Positions 1 through 5,283 of a DNA stretch of 8,423 nucleotides are shown in pieces (position 1 is the first letter of the stretch; each line of letters starts with the position of its first letter). The translations under genes were made by a program, and so were the position numbers. The stretch comes from Streptosporangiaceae bacterium (GTDB lineage: Bacteria; Actinomycetota; Actinomycetes; Streptosporangiales; Streptosporangiaceae). The stretch lies in contig JASIGD010000611.1 of assembly GCA_030045295.1 (NCBI GenBank), forward strand, positions 1 through 8,423. The letters run 5' to 3'. The notes beneath the pieces were generated by a model. It was given only the letters and a program-made list of their open reading frames with translations. It was not told the origin of the DNA and ran no database searches.

Positions 1-1497
1 GCCGCCCGGACCGAGCTCATCACCGCGACGCTGGCCGCGCTCGAGCCGCTGGACATTGCCTCGGATGCCGACCGGCTGGCCGCCGGGTTCCTGCGGGAGC
101 GGCTCGAGGCCCAGCTGGCCTGGTATCAGCTCAACGAGCCGCTCCGGTTGGTGCGGGCCCCGATCGGCCAGATCAGCTTCATCAGGGACAGCGTGGATCT
201 GCTGCCGCGCACCGGCGACGACGACTGGCGGAACGTCGCGGCGCGGCTGGCCGCGATCCCGGGCATGTTCGCTAGCTGGCGGGCCAGCCTGGACGCCGGG
301 CTCAGCCAGGGCCTGACCGCGGCCCGCAGGCAGGCGGTGCAGGCCGCCGTGGCGGCCGATCACTGCGTGGGGAGCCACGGGGCTCTGGTCGCCTCCTACG
401 GCGACGGCCCGCTCGCGGCCGAGCTCGCGGCGGCCGCTGCCCGGGCCTACCAGGGGTACGCGGGGGTAGCGCGCTACCTCCGCGAGGACTACGCGCCCCG
501 GGCGACCGAAGTGGACGGCGTCGGCGCCGAACGGTACGCGGTAGCCGCCCGGCTCAGCCTGGGCGCGGATATCGATTTCGCAGAGGCCTACGAGTGGGGC
601 TGGGCCGAACTCGCCCGGATCGAAGCCGAGATGACGGTCGAAGCCGACAAGATCAGTCCCGGCGCGAGCGCGGCGGAGGCGACCGCCATCCTCAATGAAT
701 CCGGTTACGTGGTCGGCGAGGACGCGTACCTGGCCTGGCTGCAGGAACGTCACGACCGAGCCATCGAGCAGCTGGACGGCGTGCACTTCGACATCCCCGA
801 ACCGCTGCGCAGGATCGAGGTCGTGCTCGCCCGCGGCTCGACATCCGGCGCCGCCTATTACACGCCGCCCAGCGAAGACCTGACCAGGCCCGGACGTACC
901 TGGTGGCCGCTCGGCGGACGGGTCGGCACGGACCGATTCCACACCTGGTCCGAGCTCTCCATCGTCTTCCACGAGGGGGTACCCGGCCACCACCTGCAGG
1001 CGGGCGCGGCCATGACCGCCGGGGACAGGCTGTCACGGTTCGCGAAATCCAACTTCGTCAGCGGGCACGGCGAGGGCTGGGCCCTGTACGCCGAGCGCTT
1101 CGCCGATGAGCTCGGCTGGTTCACCGAGCCGGGTACGCGCCTGGGCATGCTGGGCGGATCGGCGGTGCGTGCCATGCGGGTGGTGATCGACATCGGCGTC
1201 CACCTGGACCTGCCGCTGCCGGACGGGTCACGGTGGACCTTCGGGAGGGCCTGCGAGCTGCTGAGCAAGCTAGGCCGCCGCGAGCCGCACCGGGTTCACG
1301 CCGAGGTGGTCCGCTACTTCGGCTGGCCAGCCCAGGCCATCTCATACAAGCTGGGGGAACGCGCTTGGCTGGCGGCTCGGGAAGAGGCCAAGCGGCGGCC
1401 GGGATTCGACCTGAGACGCTGGCATACCGCCGCGCTGAGCCTCGGCCCGATCGGCCTGGCCGACCTGTCCGAAGCGCTGGCGGGCGCGGTCAGGTAG
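1..1497 (+). CDS. DUF885 family putative zinc metalloprotein, 5'-truncated
   Basis: The reading frame is open from the first base and ends at TAG 1495-1497, giving 498 residues with the true start outside the window. DUF885 proteins are usually about 550-600 residues, so roughly 50-100 N-terminal residues are probably missing. Numbering from base 1, the signature HEGVPGHH lies at residues 324-331 (bases 970-993), and GEGWALYAE follows at about 357 (bases 1069 on). A His-Glu...His-His motif followed about 27 residues later by a Glu-containing motif matches the zincin-like metal site of this family, in which the first Glu would be the catalytic base. The substrate is unknown; the family is often labelled peptidase-like without biochemical proof. 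I see no membrane segment in the visible part, so it is probably cytosolic. The 3' end overlaps the convergent gene by 8 bp. The GTG at 148 is an internal codon, not the start, because homologous-looking coding sequence continues upstream of it. Confidence 0.85.
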   Translation, partial: AARTELITATLAALEPLDIASDADRLAAGFLRERLEAQLAWYQLNEPLRLVRAPIGQISFIRDSVDLLPRTGDDDWRNVAARLAAIPGMFASWRASLDAGLSQGLTAARRQAVQAAVAADHCVGSHGALVASYGDGPLAAELAAAAARAYQGYAGVARYLREDYAPRATEVDGVGAERYAVAARLSLGADIDFAEAYEWGWAELARIEAEMTVEADKISPGASAAEATAILNESGYVVGEDAYLAWLQERHDRAIEQLDGVHFDIPEPLRRIEVVLARGSTSGAAYYTPPSEDLTRPGRTWWPLGGRVGTDRFHTWSELSIVFHEGVPGHHLQAGAAMTAGDRLSRFAKSNFVSGHGEGWALYAERFADELGWFTEPGTRLGMLGGSAVRAMRVVIDIGVHLDLPLPDGSRWTFGRACELLSKLGRREPHRVHAEVVRYFGWPAQAISYKLGERAWLAAREEAKRRPGFDLRRWHTAALSLGPIGLADLSEALAGAVR

Positions 1498-3001
1498 GCC
1501 CGTTCCTGGCCGCGGTGTACCCGAGCAGCATCGCGAGGCTGAGCGCGCTGCGCGGGGTGTAGGCGCCGCGCCACAGCCCGCCGTGCGCCGCCGAGCGTGC
1601 CTCGTCCTGCCAGGGGTGCGCCTGGGCGGGTCCGCCGCCGGTCTGCAGGTCGTAAACGAGCAACGCTGCCATGAGCGTCTTGGTCGTGGCGGGTTCGAAG
1701 ACCTGCACGCCGAACCGGTGCGCGCCGGCGTATCCCGCGGCCAGCAGCCGGTTCTTCAGCACCGACCGGGTTCGCGTCGGCGGGGCGACGTTCATCGACA
1801 CCGTCGCGCCGCCGTCCCTGGCGACCGTGGCCCGCCAGCGCTGCAAGCGCTTGGCCAGCGCGTAGTTGGGTCCCTGCTGCGGTATCAGGCTGTCGCAGAT
1901 GCCCGGGTCAGCGCCGGGCGGATAGGCCCGGCGGAGCAGCCGCCCGCCGGATAGAGCCTGCAGCGGCCACCGGCCGATCTTCGCCTGCCGGGACCTGGCC
2001 GCGTAGGCGCTGGCCGCCTGGGCGACCGCGTCCGACGGGACGGCGAACACGTCGGTCGGCGTGGCGAGGAACGCGAGCGCCACGTCGGGGCGCCTGGCCT
2101 GCAGCCGCACCGTCAGCGCGTCGACGGCGCTGGAGACCCGGACGTTGGCCGCGCCGTCGGCGTAGACGTAGTTGCCCAGGACCAGCGGGCCGTCGGCCGC
2201 GGCGAGCCAGTCCGCGACGGCGGGGACGTCGCTGGTCAGGTCCAGGCCGGCGCGCTGCGCGAGATCCTCGACCCGATCCTCCGGGCGACGCTGGCCGGCT
2301 ACCGGGACCAGCAGCGTCCCCCCGCTGCGGCGCGCTGTCTGCAGGACCCGCTCCCAGACGGGGGCATGGGGCAGGTCGACCCCGATCACCCGGGCGCCCC
2401 AGTTCAGCAGCACGGGCAGCGGGCCCACTTCGGCGCCCGCCCCGAGGACCACGACCGTCCGGCCGGGCGCGGCCAGCCAATCGGGGTGCGCCGCGACCGC
2501 CCGGACGGCCTCCGCGCAGGACGGCTCGATGACGCCCTCGGCGGTCCACGTTTCCAGCCTGCGCAGCAGGTCGGCGCCGCGCAGCCGCTCACCGCGGTAG
2601 GGCACCGACAGCTCACGTTCCGCCACTCCCGCGCCTGTCACCGTGACCGTTTCCGGCACGGTCCGCGCGGGCGCCGAGGCCAGAGCGTCAAGGCCGGTCT
2701 CCTCACCGCCCGGGCCGACGACGCGCATCCGCCCGTGCAGCGACCGCAGCCCGTCGCGGGCCACCGACACCGCGGCTTGCCGAGAGGCCAGCCCGGCCTC
2801 GATCAGCCTGCGGAAATGCGTCATGTAGCCCGAGCGCCAGTTCGTTTCCCGCCCCGCAGCGAGCGCCCCGGCCGGGTCGACCTCGGTCAGCGCGTCCGCG
2901 ACCACATCGCGGCCCAGCGCCGAGGTGCTCCGGCGGCCGTCCGCCGAGACGGGAAAGGCGACCCCCGCCGGCTCGTCGCCGCTCAATGCCGGTCCTGCCA
3001 T
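1490..3001 (-). CDS. Uncharacterised protein with Rossmann-like nucleotide-binding loop
   Basis: I do not recognise a named function. From ATG 3001 the protein has 503 residues. Near its middle (about residues 183-209) is a beta-strand and glycine-rich loop, VVVLGAGAEVGPL, followed by an acidic-ended second strand, VIGVDLP. This is the layout of an NAD(P)- or S-adenosylmethionine-binding Rossmann fold. An Arg/Trp-rich N-terminal stretch (GRETNWRSGYMTHFRRL, about 50-66), a central LGNYVYADGAANVR block and a C-terminal QQGPNYALAKRLQRW block (about 375-389) look conserved-protein-like rather than random. No signal peptide or clear membrane segment is seen. The stop is TCA 1490-1492 read on the minus strand. 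The start is uncertain. ATG 3001 has only a weak GGTGG upstream, GTG 3007 is an alternative, and the frame stays open to an ATG at 3070. I prefer 3001 because the region upstream of it carries promoter-like sequence and the extra residues look non-conserved. A dehydrogenase or methyltransferase role is possible but unproven. Confidence 0.75.
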   Translation of the reverse strand: MAGPALSGDEPAGVAFPVSADGRRSTSALGRDVVADALTEVDPAGALAAGRETNWRSGYMTHFRRLIEAGLASRQAAVSVARDGLRSLHGRMRVVGPGGEETGLDALASAPARTVPETVTVTGAGVAERELSVPYRGERLRGADLLRRLETWTAEGVIEPSCAEAVRAVAAHPDWLAAPGRTVVVLGAGAEVGPLPVLLNWGARVIGVDLPHAPVWERVLQTARRSGGTLLVPVAGQRRPEDRVEDLAQRAGLDLTSDVPAVADWLAAADGPLVLGNYVYADGAANVRVSSAVDALTVRLQARRPDVALAFLATPTDVFAVPSDAVAQAASAYAARSRQAKIGRWPLQALSGGRLLRRAYPPGADPGICDSLIPQQGPNYALAKRLQRWRATVARDGGATVSMNVAPPTRTRSVLKNRLLAAGYAGAHRFGVQVFEPATTKTLMAALLVYDLQTGGGPAQAHPWQDEARSAAHGGLWRGAYTPRSALSLAMLLGYTAARNGPT

Positions 3002-3140
3002 CGCCACCAGACCATAATGGCGAACCGAACCGGCCAGGACCAGCTGTCCGGTACGGCAGATCCGGATCATTTCCGAGGTCAGTACCGGTCCGACGGCGCG
3101 GCTAGTACCCTGCCGCCCGGCCAGCCGCTAGGGTTTTCTC
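3002..3140. promoter_or_regulatory. Divergent intergenic promoter region
   Basis: This 139-bp spacer separates the minus-strand Rossmann-like gene from the plus-strand hypothetical gene. It contains a near-palindrome CCATAATGG (3012-3020) that reads as a -10-like hexamer on both strands (CATAAT on plus, CATTAT or TATGGT on minus). It also holds a perfect 10-bp palindrome GATCCGGATC (3059-3068), two copies of AGTACC (3081 and 3104), and TAGGGT (3129-3134) just ahead of the plus-strand gene. No good -35 TTGAC match is evident for any of them. The palindromes could be operators, but this is inference from position only. Confidence 0.45.
3129..3134 (+). promoter_or_regulatory. Candidate -10 element for a leaderless transcript
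   Basis: TAGGGT fits the actinobacterial -10 pattern TANNNT. Only six bases (TTTCTC) separate it from the GTG at 3141, which is the normal -10 to transcription-start distance. The mRNA would therefore begin at or next to the start codon. This would explain the lack of a usable Shine-Dalgarno sequence. No convincing -35 element is seen. Confidence 0.5.
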
Positions 3141-4091
3141 GTGGCCGAGGGCACGGTCAGCGTCATTTACGAACGCGCGGAGCACGTCGCCGCGGATCCG
3201 CTCTTGATCCGCTGCACCGCGCCGGACGCGCTGTCTAACCTCGTCGCCGTCCTCGAGCTGGCCGCGGACGGACAGCTACGGTGCGCCGCCACCAGGCAGC
3301 CGTCCGCCGCCACCGTCAAGCTGGTCGAGGACGCCCTGGTCGCCGGCGATTACTACGACGCCGGCGAGCCGATCGCGGCGTTCGCGTGGCCGCTGCTCAT
3401 CCAGGCCGGGGGCCTGGCCGTACCAGCCTGTCCAGACGACTCTCCCGGGTCCCCGCGCGAGGGCCGGGCCGGCACCCGGCTCGAACTGACCGCGCACGGC
3501 CACGCGGTCCTGGCCAGGCCGTCCTATCAGGCGCTCAGCCAATTGTGGGCCAGGTGGCTGAGGATCGTGTCGTACGACGAGCTGTCCCGCGTCGGGGCCA
3601 TCAAGGGACAGCGAAGGTCCGCCACCTTGACCGCTGCGGTCACGCGCCGCGCCGCGGTGACCGCCGGACTCGCCACGATCGAGCCCGGCGCTTGGACCAG
3701 CGTCGGCGAACTGCTCGATATCCTGCACCACCAGCAGCCGCCGCTCGTGGCGGTCAGGAGCCTGCTGGCGCTCTGGCGGCTGTACATCGCCGACTCCTAC
3801 TACGGATCCCTCGGTCACTCCGGCCCGGCCGCCTGGGACATCGTCGAGGGCAGGTACGCGCTGTGCGTGCTCTTCGAGTACGCGGCGACCCTCGGCCTTA
3901 TCGACGTGGCCTACGCCGACCCCCGCGGCGCGCGCGATGACTACCGTGCCCTGTGGGGCGCCGACCAGCTCGCCTACCTGTCCCGGTACGACGGCCTGGC
4001 CGCCGTGCGGGTCAACAAGCTGGGCGCCGCCATCCTGCACGACCCCGAGGCCGTGCCCTTCATCGGCCTGCCGGCACCTCGCCGCACCTAG
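3141..4091 (+). CDS. Uncharacterised helical protein, possible winged-helix domains
   Basis: The protein has 316 residues and I recognise no established name. It starts at GTG 3141, the first possible start after an in-frame TAG at 3129-3131, so the start is well constrained. It is soluble, with no signal peptide or membrane segment. Residues about 48-125 (TRQPSAATVKLVEDAL, FAWPLLIQAGGLA, LELTAHGHAVL) read like helix-helix-strand units of a winged-helix fold. The pattern 'leucine-rich helix, then L-x-LT-x-x-G' is typical of a wing. A Trp-rich helical stretch follows (LWARWL about 135-140, DELSR..AIKGQ about 146-157). The C-terminal block (LWGADQLAYLSRYDGLAAVRVNKLGAAIL, about 271-299) again resembles a winged-helix end. 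Similar layouts occur in actinobacterial proteins labelled hypothetical or helicase-associated, but I see no ATPase or nuclease motif here. DNA binding is inference. It is divergent from the Rossmann-like gene and may share its control region. Confidence 0.78.
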   Translation: MAEGTVSVIYERAEHVAADPLLIRCTAPDALSNLVAVLELAADGQLRCAATRQPSAATVKLVEDALVAGDYYDAGEPIAAFAWPLLIQAGGLAVPACPDDSPGSPREGRAGTRLELTAHGHAVLARPSYQALSQLWARWLRIVSYDELSRVGAIKGQRRSATLTAAVTRRAAVTAGLATIEPGAWTSVGELLDILHHQQPPLVAVRSLLALWRLYIADSYYGSLGHSGPAAWDIVEGRYALCVLFEYAATLGLIDVAYADPRGARDDYRALWGADQLAYLSRYDGLAAVRVNKLGAAILHDPEAVPFIGLPAPRRT

Positions 4092-4100
4092 CACGCGGCG
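4080..4100 (+). other. Small stem-loop spanning a stop codon, weak terminator candidate
   Basis: CGCCGC (4080-4085) and GCGGCG (4095-4100) can form a 6-bp stem around a 9-base loop containing the TAG stop of the preceding gene. There is no T-tract after it, so intrinsic termination is doubtful. It is the only hairpin I can see immediately at the end of this gene. Confidence 0.25.
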
Positions 4101-4202
4101 GTCCGGGAGGTCGCGGCCATGGGGACGGTACCGGTCAGGCCTACAACCAGATGGCGCCCAACCATCGGCGGAGCCGGACCGTCAAAGAAGTTAGCGATCC
4201 TG

Positions 4203-4283
4203 GCGAACAGGCCACCCGACGGAGGCATGAGACGAAACGGCCGTGACGTACGACCCTGCGCAGAGGGCCCATGGCCTGTTCGC
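4203..4283 (+). promoter_or_regulatory. Candidate structured mRNA leader closed by a 12-bp stem
   Basis: GCGAACAGGCCA (4203-4214) is perfectly complementary to TGGCCTGTTCGC (4272-4283), closing a 57-base interior. The interior can form a small hairpin CCCT/AGGG (4254-4257 with 4264-4267). A competing local hairpin, CCTG-GCGAA-CAGG (4199-4211), uses the same left arm, so two exclusive folds are possible. The element lies 59 bases before the Shine-Dalgarno sequence of the secreted GH25-like gene. Actinobacterial wall-hydrolase genes often carry regulatory leaders such as the cyclic-di-AMP (ydaO) riboswitch. The sequence here does not show that consensus to my eye, so its class is unknown. Confidence 0.35.
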
Positions 4284-4341
4284 GTCGCGAGCCGGGCGCG
4301 AGTGGCATGGCGGTGAGTTCGCTGCAGAAGATTCGCGTGGT

Positions 4342-4346
4342 GGAGG
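4342..4346 (+). promoter_or_regulatory. Shine-Dalgarno site fixing the start at 4351
   Basis: GGAGG sits four bases before ATG 4351. Together with the signal peptide that begins exactly there, it selects this start over the upstream in-frame GTG at 4243, which would add 36 residues ahead of the signal sequence. Confidence 0.8.
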
Positions 4347-4350
4347 CAAC

Positions 4351-5271
4351 ATGAAACGAGCATGGCTGGCCGTGGCGGCCTGCCTGGCCCTGGTGCTGGC
4401 GAGCGGCGCTGCCGCCTCCGCGGCGGCGGCAGCGCCGGCTGGCGATGGCCCGCCCGGGTTCTGGTCGGGCACGGACAGCGCGACGGTCACCGTTCCCGGC
4501 CAGGCGCCGTACCGCATGCCGTACCTCGGCGGCGCCTACGGCGGGTACATCGGGATGACCGGTAACTGGGCCAACCTGGCCGGGTGCCACAAGATCGTCG
4601 TCTGGTCGGCCACCAACAGCGCGCAGGCGAACACCAACTACACCGTGTACCACAAGGGCATCGGCACCGGGGTCTACTGGTTCATGGGCGGACCGGGGGT
4701 GGACCCGCACTACAACGGCACGACGACCGAGGCGTACGTGTGGGGGGAGCAGCAGGCGGCCCGGACCCTGTACGACATCGGGCACGTTCACGTGACCTAT
4801 CGCGTCGTCTTCATGGACGTCGAAATCCCCGGGAACGCGCCCGATTACACGCCTGCTCCCGACAACGGCTGGAGCTCGGTGTATACCTCGGCGTGCAGCG
4901 GCAAGGTGAAGCAGAGCTTCGTCCCGACCAGCGTCGACCGTGCCGACTTCAACGGGTTCGCGGCCTACATCACCGCCCACTCGTCCTATAAGGTCGGCGT
5001 CTACTCCGCCGCGAGCACCTGGACTTCGATCTTCGGGACCGGGACCTACGCCTCCATCCAGGACAGCTATGAGTGGACCTACCTGCCGGAGACCTCGAGC
5101 CTGTCGGCCGCGCCCCGTGGCTGGTGCCTGAAGTCCGGCGGGTGCGCGCAGTTCTTCGGCGGCCAGACCAGCTCCAGCAAGTACGCCCTCATGTGGCAGT
5201 GGTCGGGCGGCGGCGGGATCAGCAACGGCGTCGGCGACTTCGACCAGATCGACGGGGCCAGGATGGGCTGA
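4351..5271 (+). CDS. Secreted GH25-like glycoside hydrolase-type protein
   Basis: The 306-residue protein starts at ATG 4351 after a GGAGG site. Residues 1-29 form a type I signal peptide: MKRAW, a hydrophobic core, then an Ala-rich stretch with likely cleavage around residues 25-30. There is no lipobox Cys, so it should be released or wall-associated. The mature part resembles the TIM-barrel of family GH25 (lysozyme) or DUF1906-like proteins. A strand ending GVYWFMGGPG (107-116) is followed by a helix with WGEQQAARTL (131-140) and then VVFMDVEIP (152-160). Its Asp156-x-Glu158 matches the catalytic DxE of GH25. VGVYSAAS (215-222) and a terminal LMWQWSGG...DFDQIDG (280-302) are also GH25-like. 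Cys79/Cys182 and Cys259/Cys265 could form disulfides, as expected outside the cell. A role in peptidoglycan or other glycan cleavage is inferred; the substrate is not shown. It converges on prfC with a 12-bp gap, and has a long folded leader upstream. Confidence 0.8.
   Translation: MKRAWLAVAACLALVLASGAAASAAAAAPAGDGPPGFWSGTDSATVTVPGQAPYRMPYLGGAYGGYIGMTGNWANLAGCHKIVVWSATNSAQANTNYTVYHKGIGTGVYWFMGGPGVDPHYNGTTTEAYVWGEQQAARTLYDIGHVHVTYRVVFMDVEIPGNAPDYTPAPDNGWSSVYTSACSGKVKQSFVPTSVDRADFNGFAAYITAHSSYKVGVYSAASTWTSIFGTGTYASIQDSYEWTYLPETSSLSAAPRGWCLKSGGCAQFFGGQTSSSKYALMWQWSGGGGISNGVGDFDQIDGARMG
4404..4437 (+). repeat. 13-bp perfect inverted repeat within the signal-peptide codons
   Basis: CGGCGCTGCCGCC (4404-4416) and GGCGGCAGCGCCG (4425-4437) are exact reverse complements separated by eight bases. 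The RNA hairpin would be almost entirely G-C and lies in codons 18-29 of the secreted hydrolase, in its Ala-rich signal-peptide end. No T-tract follows, so it is not a standard terminator. Alanine and glycine codons in GC-rich DNA favour such symmetry, so it may be incidental. Confidence 0.7.
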
Positions 5272-5283
5272 GGCGCCGCGCTC

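Larger units (their letters stand above)
4092..4350 (+). other. Non-coding leader region before the secreted hydrolase
   Basis: These 259 bases hold no convincing gene. Open frames exist in both strands, but none has a good start context and protein-like composition. A relatively A-rich patch lies at 4181-4198, where a promoter might sit, though no clear -35/-10 pair is present. The rest contains a long-range inverted repeat (separate entry), short palindromes ACGGCCGT (4237-4244) and GGGCCC (4265-4270), a hairpin TCGCG/CGCGA (4285-4289 with 4297-4301), and the Shine-Dalgarno sequence of the next gene. The amount of foldable sequence suggests a long structured 5' untranslated region. It does not match any riboswitch consensus that I know by eye. 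Confidence 0.5.

Noticed and set aside
2366..3238. A 290-codon plus-strand frame antisense to the Rossmann-like gene.
   Set aside because: Composition is Arg/Gly/Gln/His-rich with no domain-like pattern, while the minus-strand frame has a clear nucleotide-binding loop.
3276..4094. A 272-codon minus-strand frame antisense to the helical protein gene.
   Set aside because: It looks like a codon-composition shadow (Gly, Gln, Val, Asp, Arg), whereas the plus frame has balanced hydrophobic periodicity and a promoter-like element at its start.
4243..4350. Extension of the secreted protein to the upstream GTG at 4243.
   Set aside because: It would place 36 polar residues ahead of a classic signal peptide. 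ATG 4351 has GGAGG at proper spacing.
4203..4350. A cyclic-di-AMP (ydaO) or cobalamin riboswitch in the leader.
   Set aside because: I could not find the conserved core bases of either class by eye. The element is therefore reported only as an unclassified structured leader.
4141..4980. A 279-codon minus-strand frame covering the leader and part of the secreted hydrolase gene.
   Set aside because: It is Val/Gly/Asp/Arg-rich shadow sequence with no motif. The opposite strand has a ribosome site, signal peptide and GH25-like features.
5272..5283. A rho-independent terminator between the hydrolase gene and prfC.
   Set aside because: The 12-bp gap contains GGCGCC but no adequate stem and no T-tract.
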